This document shows positions 20,413 to 31,412 of a DNA stretch of 64,000 nt, piece by piece. Position 1 is the first letter of the stretch. Each line of letters starts with the position of its first letter. The DNA comes from Agrypnia vestita (lineage: Eukaryota; Arthropoda; Insecta; Trichoptera; Phryganeidae): the NCBI GenBank assembly GCA_016648135.1, contig JADDOH010023632.1, positions 124,001 through 188,000 on the forward strand. Reading direction: 5' to 3'. Under the pieces are notes generated by a model. That model saw only the letters and a program-made list of their open reading frames with translations, was not told where the DNA came from and did not search any database. A program made the translations under genes and the position numbers.

Positions 20413-20742
20413 TAGGTGAAATGTCAACAGTTAAAGTGATATGCAAACATCAAAGTTTGCATTTTTTTTTCAATATTTCTGAGCTCTCCTATGAAATAAT
20501 GAAGTGATCGTGAAAATATCTTATATCGTATATTAAATTATTCATTCCCTTTGATTCAAGTCAAATAAAATGATTAAAACGCTTTACAGAAAAAAATGTA
20601 GAAATATTGAAAAAAAAATCAAACTATAATGTCGCTTATCTCCTTAACTGTTAAAATTTCACCCAAAGGATAAAGAATATTTTCTACTCAAAAATGAAAG
20701 AAAATTTCCCTAAAGTTTTTGCTATTAGAAATGATACACCTG
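20413..20742. mobile_element. Palindromic MITE, family P, degraded copy
   Basis: It shares CAAAGTTTGCATTTTTTTTT, TCAAGTCAAATAAAATGAT and ATGTCGCTTATCTCC with other family members. The right end ACACCTG is followed by TA. The left terminus is unclear. Related degraded copies lie at 25895-26215 and 47190-47402. Confidence 0.55.
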
Positions 20743-20759
20743 TATAATAAAATTCAGCT

Positions 20760-21655
20760 CGTAATAATGAATAATTAATGTATTAATTAAATTAAACAAA
20801 ACTTGTCTTCCAACGAAATCATCATTTCACCACGTAATGGATTAAGGCCTAATTAACTTGCCTGTAATGTTGCAATGGCAGGTCAATATAATTTAAAATG
20901 GTCACTAAAGAGTAAAAAGAAACTCGCGCGTCTATACATGTATACATAATATGTCTCCACTTATACAAATATTACACGGAAGGCCGAGCCGTCGTGACTC
21001 GAACAAAACCTTGCGTTAGAAAAAACCATGAACCCGACTAATAGTAAAATTAAAGAACGGAGGCTACAGACTTCGAGTGGCAACCCTGAAATATATTAAA
21101 AATATGATTTTGTAAACAAACTTATGAGAATGACCACGATATTTAAGGTTTTCGCTTTTCAGAGACATTTTGCCCTATTGTCTGCCCTTGCTGCGTAATA
21201 CCGAAAGAAAAGACTATAAAATAATAAAAAATGAAATCTTAAATCCGGTTTTCATTCCTAGTAATTCATAGTGGAATCTATGGAAGTTTTTAATATTAAT
21301 CAGGCATAGATTTTGAAGTTCTTTAATGTCGCTACAGAATTGGATCAATAGTGTTACGTATGCGATAACCTGATAACAGCTAATATAAGAACGAGGTAAA
21401 CTTTAATGTCAAGGTCACACAATAAAATTCAAATGAATTTTGTGTATAATAAATAGATTGTGTAGAAAAATAATGTGGGTATATAAACGATGTGCTTACT
21501 AAATAAAATTTATCAATGTTCAATATAAAAGATAGCTAGTGTAGAAGACCGAGCAACGAAGGAAGCGTTAATTTTACTGCCAATAATTGCTGTGTAATAA
21601 TAATTTAATATTATAATTTATTTTAAATAGGTAGTGAAATATAAATATTTTTATA
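20760..21655. other. AT-rich stretch, no gene recognised
   Basis: No frame above 60 codons. A small GC-richer spot at about 20975-21080 (GGAAGGCCGAGCCGTCGTGA) carries no motif I can name. Confidence 0.35.
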
Positions 21656-21720
21656 AATTATATTAATAATGTCACCACACAATCATTTTGCTCTTTTTGA
21701 AGAAATTATGTTAACGTTGA
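21600..21720 (+). repeat. Penelope-like 5' start sequence, copy a
   Basis: ATGTCACCACACAATCATTT at 21669 is followed by TGCTCTTTTTGAAGAAATTA. Nearly the same text follows the Penelope terminal repeat at 52236 and also occurs at 48498. This suggests the beginning of a Penelope-type frame, of which only about 20 codons remain. Confidence 0.4.
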
Positions 21721-21757
21721 TTTTACAGATATGATTAACTTGTAAGACACTGATATA

Positions 21758-22284
21758 CAGAGTGTACCAGAGCTAGCAGCAGAAACTAGGCCGGTAGATT
21801 ACTGACTATGTTATGAGTCTAAAATGTTCAAGCAACCATGACCTAATATCAATAGTTATGGAGATTTGCAATATCAAAGTTTACATTTTTTTTTCAATAT
21901 TTCTGACTTATTTTTTGCAAAAAGTTGAACTATCATTGCAGTAACTTATATCGATTATGAAAAATTAATTTGCTTCGATACAACTTAAATAAAATGATAA
22001 AAACCTTGTAAATAATGACTTTTTTCAATTTTTGCAAGGTTTTTATCATTTTATTCGGCTTGTATTAAAGCGAATGAATTTTTCATAATCGACATAAGAT
22101 ACTGTAATGATAGTTCAACTTTTTGCAAAAAATAAATAAGAAGTATTGAAAAAAAATGCAAACTTTGATATTTCATATCTCCATAACTATTAATATTAGG
22201 CCACGGTTGCTTGAACATTTTAGACTCATAACATAGTCAGGAATCTACCTGCCAAGTTTCTGCTGCTAGCTCTGATACACCCTA
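21758..22284. mobile_element. Palindromic foldback MITE, family P, copy 2 (full length)
   Basis: This 527-bp element is an inverted repeat over nearly its whole length, with its centre near 22020 in GACTTTTTTCAATTTTTGC. Left-arm landmarks AGTGTACCAGAGCTAGCAGC, CATGACCTAATATCAATAGT and AAAAAGTTGAACTATCATTG are all mirrored in the right arm. TA flanks both ends. A transcript through it would form a hairpin of about 250 bp. Non-coding. Confidence 0.85.
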
Positions 22285-22659
22285 TATATATGGTATAAAG
22301 AGGTAAAGTTTGTAAGTTTGGATGTCGGCGGTAATCTCCGAAACTACTACTCATCCGATTTCAAAAATTCTATATACAGGCTATATATTATCCAGTTAAA
22401 ATAAAAGGTCTTTTCGTTGTGACCTATTTTACAACAAAGTCGACGAAAAAATGGTCGAGCGATGCGTTTTTTACGACCGCTGCCTTAACGGTAAGAGATA
22501 TTTAAATACTTTCTATGGAGATGTTGTAGAACTCAAAAAGTTCTATAAAAAAGTCAACGATGACATATATCTGTATGTTAAGGTTAATACACAAATTGAT
22601 AAAATATGAGTAAAAGTTACTAAAAATCCACGCGTGCGAAGCCACGAGGGCGCAGCTAG
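22285..22659 (+). mobile_element. Non-autonomous Helitron, family G
   Basis: The 3' end CGCGTGCGAAGCCACGAGGG then CGCAGCTAG (CTAG at 22656-22659) and T is close to that of family H, but the body is different. It contains the phrases GGCGGTAATCTCCGAAACTA and CATCCGATTTCAAAAATTC, as in many arthropod Helitrons. The 5' end is CTATATATATGG, directly against the right end of the preceding MITE. No HSE array is present. Confidence 0.7.
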
Positions 22660-25095
22660 TTATTAATAAAATGGACAAAATTATTAATATTCCACTTAGC
22701 TTCTTGAATCGCAAAACTTTGAAAAATAAACAATAAATGACACGATTGAGGTTTATCAAAATTTTGGGAACTGGATATAAAAATCAAAAGATATTTTTGA
22801 TGACAACGATTTATAGCATGACTTAATGCAAATTAATCACATATCGAATATACCCATAATTGACAACTTTTCTAGCTTATTCGATCTAGAGGTAGGAAAT
22901 AGAAAAGTCGGAATTCTCATGCTCAAGCTTGAAAACGAGTGGCAATGTTGAGGGGATTTACTTTTACGTCTTATATAATACCATAAACATATTTATGATT
23001 GCGCTAAGGTTTTTAAGAGGTCAAACGTCTGAGTCACTTTGATAAATCAACATCTAGTCGTAACCCACAGCTATTATTATACCCCACTCAAGAAATTCCT
23101 CAACTTGTGATGATAATTTATGGAAAATTAAATGGAACGTGTTAAGGACGCTTTGATTTACATATTGTGATGAAATACTCCAGAACCCCTATACTAAATG
23201 CAGCAATAAAGCAGCAGTCCATTGCCGCCACAGTAAATGATCTTATGACCAATCATTTTTGAAAGGATTTCTGGGGGCATATTATGTACCTTATGCCGTA
23301 AATGGCAAGAAAAACACCGCTGATGAATCATTTATCTAATAGAATAGGAGCAGGCGACCGCCAGACTTGCGTTACAGTATGAACTCTGAATTGTTTCTGC
23401 ACATGTATACTATAGTAGGTAAGAACGTTTGGATACAACGACATTTTAAGTTCGGGGGATTTTAATACAAGTACAAAAAATGTGTAAGTAAAAGGTATCA
23501 GATAATATTTTTAAACAGTGGCCCGAATAAAATATACAAAATTCAGATTTGTTGCTATGACATAAATGACATGATCATTTATAGATCTTCAAAGCGTCTG
23601 GCAGAAGAAATGACCCCACAAAAGGCGTCTGGCAATGATTAATATGAGTGTATAATACTGTCCCGGTCGGGTTTGTTCACGTTTAAGTTACTCATTTTTT
23701 TGTATCTGTATCACGTGTTGTCTGCCGAAATCCTCCGAACTCAAATGTCATAATATAAATTTTCTTACCTACTATAGAATACAAATATACAGAAAAAAAT
23801 TCAGGTTTGATACTATAACTAAATCTGGCGGTCGCTGGCTTAAAAATATATATATTTTATATTTTATTGGAAAATTTAAAAAAAATTAACACGTCTTTTT
23901 CGTGAACGTAAAATTTCAATTAGTGAGGCACTTAAAAGTTAATTTATATTAAGTAAATTTTGACAATTAAAAGTAATGAAGCACCTACTTATGTATGTAC
24001 TGTGCTGATCAATGATGTTCTACATTAAAAATTCGTGAAATAGTTATAAATAATATTTCAAAAAAAAAAAAAATATTATTTAGAGGCTTTTATTTAGCTT
24101 CAGCTGCAAATATTGTCATCAATATTTGAATCACTTCTTTACCATCAAAAGCTCTGAAAATTGGCGGAGGGACGTATTCCGGATGACGATACAATAATCA
24201 TTCATTAAATTTACAAAACCAATTTAATTATTCAAACATTATTAAAAATCCTGACCCGTTTTTTTTTTGTCGGATTTTTGTACATGCTGGTGACATTTGA
24301 GTTTTGAAGTTAATAGCATTCGGAATAGAAACATTTCAAATCGATTGCAAGGTTTAATGTGACGAAGACAAAGAAGTAATAAATAATATTATATTTAAAA
24401 AAATTCGCCTTTGTAACAAGTTTTTTCAACAGCCATAGAAAGTGATCACAGTATATGCGCACGTCAATAAAATTAAAAGAGTGGGGTGCTTTTAACCAAA
24501 CTCCAACGATCATTGCATTAAATAAACTCTCGATTCACATCACTACGTATAATACTCTAATCATAATTCTATTCGAATAGATATACATAGGTAATTGTTA
24601 ACATCTGCCCCACACTTTTTATTTTATTGACATACCCATATACTGTGATGGCCTTTAGCACTTTGGTTTTTAAAAATACTTATATACACACGATAGAAGT
24701 TATACTTTTTTTAGCATAAATAAAATAAAATGCGCATCAGTTCTCACAGGATAACTATTTGAACGTGAGAAAACGCGAAACGAACCAGCCGCAAGAACTG
24801 ACAATTAAAGAGATATCCGCAGATTACAGATCCCTGTTCTGATCAGCAAAGTTCATTCAGCGCAGCGGTAACATAAATCGAGCTTCGCAGATTCCCAGAT
24901 TGAAAATCATCGAGATGACGGTTACTACCGTAATTTTTTTGACCGTCATTCAATTTTACTAAATGAAAACAGATTTGTATAAAATAACGTCATGGTGTGA
25001 AAACTTCCGTCGCATGATGCGCGAGGATTCTGCTGCGTATTAAAATTTTACCCCCAAATAATTTTTAGCGTATTTTTAGTTTTTTGATATATTTG
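22660..25095. other. AT-rich stretch, no gene recognised
   Basis: Only short frames (67 and 85 codons, minus) without domains. GTGGCCCGAATAAAATATAC at about 23518 resembles one end of the family D MITE, without a partner end. A paired element GATGACGGTTACTACCGTAA..GACCGTCATTC at 24912-24955 can form a small hairpin. Confidence 0.35.
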
Positions 25096-25099
25096 AAAT

Positions 25100-25560
25100 G
25101 TTATCATTGTATAATTTCATCGGTAGGTAAGCGACGCGCGCGGTGGCGGATGCCCGAGAACCACGCAGGGAAAAGGGCTATTATATATGCCAAATTACCA
25201 GCGTAAAAATATAAATGCAAGGTGATTAATAGTGATTAAAATTTTGGAAGGCGGGGTTAAAAGTTTTAATGAGTCGTCTTTAAATCCGCCACACTATAAT
25301 TAGTTCCTCCCGAACAATGGAGATGCGACCTCGCCGGGTCCACGTGACCTCTTTAGCCCACATCGCGGCGGCGGGCCCGAATCGCACTAACTGCTCCGGT
25401 ATGTCCCGGCTCGTCAGCACCGCCCGTCAGTGCTGCTTTCCAAGTGCGTGACATAGTAACACTAGGTAGTTTAAATTAACTTTTTAGGCGCCTTGAGAGT
25501 GAAATTTTAGGATGCAACGAAATGCGCACTCATCACGCAACGGAATATTTTCACGCCACG
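25100..25560. promoter_or_regulatory. GC-rich patch upstream of a promoter-like motif
   Basis: CpG-containing DNA (GCGACGCGCGCGGTGGCGG at about 25131, CATCGCGGCGGCGGGCCCGA at about 25362) stands out from the AT-rich surroundings. It contains CACGTGACC, an E-box (CACGTG) at about 25340. No coding frame is supported. It ends just before the CCAAT/TATA motifs at 25578-25620. Confidence 0.3.
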
Positions 25561-25577
25561 AAGATGCGACTCACCTC

Positions 25578-25650
25578 ACCAATCATAACAATACACGTAA
25601 TCTAATTGTGGGGTATAAAAGCAAAGGCAGCAGTGTCCGAAAAAATTTAA
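25578..25650 (+). promoter_or_regulatory. Candidate RNA polymerase II core promoter
   Basis: CCAAT at 25579 and GGGTATAAAAGC with TATAAAA at 25614-25620 form a good CCAAT/TATA pair. Transcription would begin near 25645. No coding exon is recognisable downstream. The 67-codon frame at 25688-25891 is hydrophobic and not similar to anything I know. Confidence 0.3.
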
Positions 25651-25894
25651 TGCAGTCTTCGTGGATTACTAATGTATAATGTAACTATTGAATTCAAGAT
25701 TTTATAGAAAATATGATTTTGAAAGAGATAGATATACAAAATCTAGAATTCAGTACATTTTGAAATATGTAGTTATCCTCGGTGACTGCATTCAAAACAT
25801 TTTTTTATTTTTTTGGATATATCTGCTTTTGCTTTTATACCTCGCGATAATTGTGATTATATGTGGAATATTAAAAATTTATTCGTTTTAATAT

Positions 25895-26215
25895 GAGTCA
25901 ACAAAAATGACAAAAACCTTACAAAAAATATTTTATTTCTACAAGGTTTTAATAATTTTATTTGACTTGTAACAATGATATGCGAATTAATTTCAAATAT
26001 TTAAATTAAATCAATTACATTCATGATACTCTAACGTTTTACAAAAGATAAATTCAGAAATATTGAGAAAAGAAATGCAAACTTTGAAGTCGCTTATCTT
26101 CGCAACTGTCGAAATTTCACCCAAAGAACAAATAATATTTTCGACCCAAAATTGAATTAAAAAAAAGACTCCCCCGAAGTTTTTTGTATTAATAATGTAA
26201 TAAATATTAAGTATA
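25895..26215. mobile_element. Palindromic MITE, family P, degraded copy
   Basis: It shares AAAATGACAAAAACCTTACA with its mirror ACAAGGTTTTAATAATTTTA, then TATTTGACTTGTAACAATGA and a diverged CGCTTATCTTCGCAACTGT block. The terminal repeats are not readable. The minus-strand 73-codon frame inside is a shadow. Confidence 0.5.
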
Positions 26216-26219
26216 TAAA

Positions 26220-27130
26220 AGTGCTTGATCAATTAAGAGGGCAAAGGCAAATCATCAATCTATTAGTTGACAAACCCGCTCCATAGATCACCATGAGGTA
26301 CTATTTTTATTCACGCGCTATTCAAACGAAACATTCAACGTAATTGTGTTTATTTTTCACGCCTCTAAGCGGAATGAGTACATTCTAGATTTCCATAATA
26401 TCCCCAATTGTGTCTGCATGAACCGTTACGGGCCGAACTCCGGAACACGGAATAAATCCACGCAGCGTTCACTACACGGGACGGGCACAAAACGGTGTTA
26501 TCAATACAAAAACACGCTTCCAAAAATTTCACCGAAAAAAGAAAAACGCATTTAAAGCGCTTCGCTGTACAAAACGTCAACAGCTATTTTAAGGTCCATT
26601 GATCTGTTACAATAACAGTTAAGTGTACTCATTTGGTCGCACGAAGGAAAGATATACAGGGTCACAGTAAATTGTACCAAAAGTTGGTAGGAACATTAGG
26701 GTGTGTCACTACGTATGGCGAAAAAAAAATATTTAATGCGTTTGTAGCTATTATACAAGGAAATGAGAAAAAATATACTTTTGTCTCGCTCAAAAGAGCC
26801 AAATATTCCGAAAATATTGGTTTTCAGTGATGTTTCATAGGTGGTTAAGAGTTGTATTCTTGTAATTTATTTTTATTATTAGATAACTTACATTCATAAT
26901 AAAGTAATAATTTGCTAAAAATTTTACGTTTAATTACTAAAAAAACATGCTGAGATTGCCCGAGGGAGATAGGTATTACACGCTAACAAACTGTCAGAAT
27001 GAACGTAAATATTGTGCAATTCTAATTGATGGCTTTGTTAATGTTAAAAAATGGAGTATTTTAATTACAAATGCAATGTGTAGTAATACGGCATTATATC
27101 TTTCTGATATCTCTATATTTCAAGACCATT
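26220..27130. other. No supported gene
   Basis: Small frames of 61-71 codons on both strands overlap each other (26346-26580) and have no recognised domain. The plus-strand frame 26633-26830 begins within TATACAGGGTCACAG, a TA-CAGGG start like family P, but no matching end was found. Confidence 0.35.
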
Positions 27131-27132
27131 GA

Positions 27133-27182
27133 GCGAACCAAAAGCACCAGTTTTAATGAAAAGTGGTGCTTTTGGTTCGCAT
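27133..27182. repeat. Perfect 17-bp hairpin
   Basis: GCGAACCAAAAGCACCA is followed, after a 14-base loop, by its exact complement TGGTGCTTTTGGTTCGC. It lies just left of the hAT element. It is too short for a known MITE family here. It could be a terminator-like, miRNA-like or deletion-derived structure. Confidence 0.8.
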
Positions 27183-27256
27183 CTTTTGGTTAACATCAAA
27201 GTAGACTTTTAAAAACTCCGTCTTTCTGATAATCAACACACCTTTTTAGTAAAGCA

Positions 27257-27264
27257 CCACAAAC
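27257..27264. repeat. 8-bp target site duplication, left
   Basis: CCACAAAC here and at 29750-29757 flank the hAT element exactly. An 8-bp duplication is the hAT hallmark. Confidence 0.9.
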
Positions 27265-27494
27265 TAGACATGCGCGCCGCGCCGGCGCCGCTGCGCCGCG
27301 CCGCCCTTGGGCCACGCCGCCGCCGCCGAGTCAAGCCAATCGGCGCGCCGATTTTGGGTGTTAGATTTTTGAAACACCTTAAATTTAGATTTTTTAAAAC
27401 TGTTTCATCTGTTTTTATCGATTAAATTATGCAAAAAGGTCTGTGGAGGTGAATGAGCCCTCCGGTTTAGGATGAGTTGAAGCGGTGTTGATGA

Positions 27495-27934
27495 TGTAAA
27501 GTCACGATGGTTTTACAGAATTTATTGAATTGCAAAAGCAAAAGTTATAAAGAATACAGTAGGTACAAAGGTTACAAGTGAAAGCGTGACGTTCGAAGGT
27601 ATGACGGCGAGGGCTTCCGCTATACGAGCCGTTCACTGGGGAAGTGAGATAGTCTGCTCTGGAGACTACAGTTTTTATAGTGAATGTGAACAAAGAGATT
27701 GGATTTGTTATAACTTCGTCTTTACTCGGCAGTGCGTGTTGGATATTTTGTCTGGATCAGCAAGGTGAGTTTATCCGCTCTTCATGCCCTCTGCTATACG
27801 TCGCCTTTGTACTCGGTCGTTGTTCCGGCTTACATTGTCGCCTTGTTTGTTGTGCTCAGCGCTTTTGCCTCGACCGTGTATCGAGGGTAACGGTATGCCG
27901 TGCTCGATGTCAGCATATGTGGTACCTCATTACA
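27495..27934 (-). mobile_element. Candidate solo LTR inside the hAT element
   Basis: On the minus strand the stretch begins TGTAATGAGGTACC and ends GACTTTACA, that is TG..CA with TGTAA inverted at both ends. A TATA box (CACTATAAAAACTG) lies at about 27685-27670 and an AATAAA signal at about 27525, 30 bases before the end. This order (promoter, then polyadenylation signal near the 3' edge) is that of an LTR. No exact target duplication was found. It separates transposase remnants from the hAT left end. Confidence 0.45.
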
Positions 27935-28560
27935 TGTGTTTATGCACGCGTCTTTGGCCACCACAGCCTGAATGGCAAAGAAATCCATACCGTTACAGAT
28001 TCTGGATCAAATATTAAAAGGGCTATATAAGACAGCCACTTTTTCTTAGGGCACGGGTTGCACGATCTCATAACTGGCGATGGAATCAAAAGTGTACCTG
28101 AGATTGAGTGAAATTGACAACTACATGGAGCATAAAAATACCACGCGCGCTGCGTTTCTGGCAAACTACATTGAAAAACAAGTGAAAGCAAGAGATCTAG
28201 TAACAAGAAGATTTGAAGATATATCAGCAGCTACTTCTGATTCTGAACCTGTTGCAAGTGCATCTTCTGAACAAGCCTTGCTATCCAAACTTTCCAAGAA
28301 ATATAGCAGCAACGTCACAGATTTAGACTCAGAAGACGCCGAAATTTCACAAGAATGTTGGAAGTACCTGGCTACTACGAGATCATAAGATGTAGAAGTT
28401 GTCCAAGGTCCTTATCTACTGGATAGAAAGAAAAAAAGTGGCTCAACCCGCTCGCTAGAGCTGTGCTGGCAATTCCAGCTACCAGCATACCCAGCGAGCG
28501 TGTGTTTTCAGTTTCCGGCCTTGTTGTAAATGCCAAAAGGTCGCGGCTGAGTCTGGTGAG
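27935..28560 (+). pseudogene. hAT transposase (ZBED-like), broken
   Basis: Plus-strand remnants in order: IHTVTDSGSNIKRAI at about 27985-28027 (the VTDxxxN block holding a catalytic Asp), a 102-codon frame at 28080-28388 (YLRLSEIDNYMEHK, AFLANYIEKQVKARDL, acidic middle), and the C-terminal dimerisation block AIPATSIPSERVFSVSG followed by LVVNAKRSRLS at about 28469-28556 in another frame. Most of the catalytic domain between the first two blocks is missing and at least one frameshift separates the last two. A functional hAT transposase has roughly 600-700 residues, and less than half remains. Confidence 0.85.
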
Positions 28561-29345
28561 AGAAGAGGGGACCCACCACACACCCAGGGCCGTTCTATGA
28601 GCAATGGCTGACATATCGGCCCTACACTTTCGCCACCCATTTTCGGCAGGATATTTTTATTCGGATTCATATTGACTAGTCGCCCTAAGGAGTTCCCAAC
28701 GGGACACCCACACCCTAACAAACTCACGGAGGCATTCAAAGTTTCTTTCATTTCTAACAAGATCGGCGTTTATGACACGCCGACCAGTGTCATGTGGCCC
28801 GAATATTCCAACATGCATATCGTATCTAGCATCCATCAAGAGTTCACAATTCCAGAGGATATGCCCCGGAGTCTGGAGCACTCTAGCTCCCTGGCACAGG
28901 TGTACCTACCATGGATGAGCGGAGAGTTCAAGATCATGGAGTTTAGATCTGAACTCTCCATGGCTCGAAAGCATCTGTACCGTATAGTGGTCTAGAATCG
29001 GAAAAACTCAAGTTTCTTTCTTTAACCCTCACCCTCGGGAAGGAGTGTGTCCATCTGCCGGCGGTGGCGGTGTCCCACTTGTTTTGCCATACTTCTAACG
29101 TTATTAGCCTAACACGCATTTCCAACGCCTGTGGTCGCTCGTTTTCCAGGGGCCTGAGAGATCTACCAAAGTAGACTATTTCCAGGCCCATCAGCAATCT
29201 GCGACAGGCGCAAGCCTCAAGGACCTCGAGATCGTCCGCCCAGTCCGTCCAGTCAAGCACGCCCGCCAGGATTAGGAGTGCTTGACTGGAGACAGTCCGG
29301 TAGGCACCCGTCAGTCCAAAAATTGCTATAGTACAAAATATGAAT
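28560..29345 (-). pseudogene. R1-clade LINE, C-terminal RT region, nested in the hAT
   Basis: Minus-strand reading from the 151-codon frame (28943-29398): LTGAYRTVSSQALLILAGV, the typical 'GAYRTVS..AL.VLAG.PP' block of R1-type proteins. It is followed by EVWQNKWDTATAGRWTHSF. Then, in another frame (28657-28881), HILWNCELL supplies the H-x4-C half of the C-terminal zinc motif, and HRTALGVWWVPSSL follows at the end. Stops and shifts mark it as dead. The 3' edge meets the hAT dimerisation block at about 28558. Confidence 0.8.
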
Positions 29346-29402
29346 GCAAAGTCCGTAGTGTCCAAACTAATTAGCATAAGCATAAAAACACAACACATAA
29401 CT

Positions 29403-29640
29403 TAAGAGCCAGATTAATTAAAATAAATACAAAATTAAACCTCAGCAGACATGAAATGGGCCCCGTGAGAGTTAACAAGATCATATTCATACATGACAAT
29501 TATGCAAAGAAAACTGTGATCTTGAATGAAAGCATGGTTTTCTTTGCACCTAAAATTTGCATTCGAAAACTTTATAATAGAACATTCCTTGATTTGAATA
29601 TTATTGCTCCTGTTTTTCCACGACATCTAAACATTCCTTA
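29403..29640. other. Unassigned interior part of the hAT element
   Basis: A 61-codon plus-strand frame (29456-29641) reads VNKIIFIHDNYAKKTVILNE near its start. Its start within GGGCCCCGTGAGAG and its stop next to the GC-rich end suggest it is hAT-internal, but no domain is recognised. Confidence 0.25.
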
Positions 29641-29749
29641 AAAAACATATCCCCTAAAAAAATGAGCCACGCCGCGGCGCGCCGCCGCCGCCGACCGTTT
29701 CAGGCCGGCACGCCGCCGCTGGCAAATTCAGGCTCGGCGCGCATGTCTA

Positions 29750-29757
29750 CCACAAAC
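29750..29757. repeat. 8-bp target site duplication, right
   Basis: CCACAAAC, identical to 27257-27264. Confidence 0.9.
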
Positions 29758-29998
29758 ATAAAAAAGGCATTTTTTCAGGAAGCGCATTTTTTTCCTAAAG
29801 CGGCGGCTGCGAGCGCGAATGGCACCGAAGGCACGGCCCTTACTGCCGCCACCTTGTGCCCCCATATTTTATGTCAATGTGTGCGTCACAGTGCGTGCGT
29901 ACACGCGCCGAGCACGCACGCACACATTCTAATGGGTAGCGGCCAGTTTGTATGAAGACGTATTACTGTTCTTAGTATACTTAGTATACTGTTCTTAG
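29758..29998. other. GC-richer patch and a small tandem repeat
   Basis: The patch at 29800-29945 is CpG-containing (GCGGCGGCTGCGAGCGCG, CGTGCGTACACGCGCC). It is followed by a tandem arrangement of CTGTTCTTAGTATA at 29967-30002. A 97-codon frame starts in the hAT end (29662) and runs across the boundary, so it is a chance frame. Confidence 0.35.
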
Positions 29999-30002
29999 TA
30001 TA

Positions 30003-30118
30003 TGCCTATATCGATTATGAAAAATATTCATTCGATGACATTAGGTCATGATTGCTTGAACATTTTCGACTCATTATCAAGGCAGGAATCCACCTGTAAA
30101 TTTATTGCTACTAGCTAT
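30003..30118. mobile_element. Palindromic MITE, family P, right-end fragment
   Basis: It contains TATATCGATTATGAAAAAT, TTAGGTCATGATTGCTTGAA, ATTATCAAGGCAGGAATC and CTACTAGCTATGA, in the order of the right arm of copy 2 but with an internal deletion. Confidence 0.6.
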
Positions 30119-31185
30119 GAGATAAGCGGTATTAGATGATGTATTATTTGGACACAATTAAAAAATATTTAAGCACCAAGAAATATTCAGGGGGAAAAAA
30201 TGAGATTGAGAGGATTTTGTACGCTAAAAATGTGTATTTCGGCTATCGAGGGCTTACATTTTAATATGCTACCAATAGCACGCACATTTTCGAAATACTT
30301 CTCGTACCCAACTTTCTATAAAAAATGATTCAGTTCTCTGATATTTTATAAAGTTGCAGCTGATTTCATCCTTCACTTAATTCAAATAAGTACTTATTTT
30401 TAGCATTACTCCCTTACCACTACGCAAGCTGCCATGCTCGTGGTTCAACTTTCCTGTCCTTTAACAAGAAAAACTGATCATGTCGTACAAGAAAACAAGC
30501 CCAATTTCAAAACCATGTCTATTATGTGTCATAACAACACGAAAAGTGTACTAATCCGTGAGTGGTCCGGTCCATGTGAAAAATTAGCGAAATATTTACG
30601 TAAATAACGGAGAATATGGCCAAGTATGCCAATAAGCTTACAATGCAGTACGGAGTTACAGTAAGACTTGCAAGTGTAAAAACGTACTAGTATTTTAACT
30701 GTGGCATCGAATTTATATTAACAAAATTATCGGTATCTTTTTATACGGTGGTTAAATATTATATCACATGATTGTGCATCGCCAACGGCGTGTAGAAAGG
30801 TCGATAACTAATTATTACTTACTACTCGAGGCATTGCAATCTCAGTCCGAGATGGCTAGGGCTTGTTAAACAACCCGGGATTGACAAAAAATAAATACTA
30901 AAATATGGAGCATATAGTTTTTTAATACTACAATTAATAATCCCAGCAATAGTCGTTTAAAGTATGATAATTCTTTTATTAAATAAACCTGAAATCAATA
31001 GCACTTAGATTAATATAAACCAGCAAAATGCCAGCTTAACTATTTTTTTGCGGATAAAATAACTATCTATGTTATGTTCTTTAGTTTTTATTTGTTTTAT
31101 AAAACGATTATATGCTACATAACTTAATGTTTCTCAGTAGACAACTCACATTTCGTACCAGCTGTAAAAATTCGAGTCCATGTAT
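30119..31185. other. AT-rich stretch, nothing recognised
   Basis: No frame above 60 codons and no shared repeat. Confidence 0.4.
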
Positions 31186-31189
31186 AACG

Positions 31190-31412
31190 CAGAGGCGTGC
31201 AGTGAGAACAAGAAGTGTGACTTTACTAAGCATATAATTTGAAAAGAAACCGAAATAAGAGATATATCTCGTATATTCTTATCACAATAATATGACATAT
31301 TATTCAGATTTTAATATTTCGTAATATTCTGCCAGATAAATATGTAATTTCGATTTTTTTTCCAAATATATGTTTAAATAAGAGTCATGCTTCTTATTCT
31401 CATTACTTCGGG
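31190..31412. mobile_element. hAT-type MITE, copy 1
   Basis: The left end CAGAGGCGTGCAGTGAGAAC and AAGAAGTGTGAC match the left end of the element at 48595-48804. The right end GAGTCATGCTTCTTATTCTC matches that element's right end. The flanks GTATAACG and GTATTACC agree at 6 of 8 positions, consistent with a decayed 8-bp hAT duplication. Non-coding. Confidence 0.65.

Larger units (their letters stand above)
27265..29749 (+). mobile_element. hAT DNA transposon, 2485 bp, with nested or captured sequences
   Basis: The left end reads TAGACATGCGCGCCG and the right end is its exact complement. CCACAAAC is duplicated on both sides. Both ends continue into very GC-rich subterminal DNA (GCCGCCGCCG, GCGGCGTGGC) unlike the rest of the window. 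Inside are a broken transposase (27940-28560), a candidate solo LTR (27495-27934, minus) and an R1-type LINE piece (28560-29345, minus). About 230 bases at 29400-29640 are unassigned. Confidence 0.85.

Noticed and set aside
26633..26830. MITE starting TATACAGGGTCACAG
   Set aside because: The start resembles family P, but no mirrored right end or shared interior could be found.
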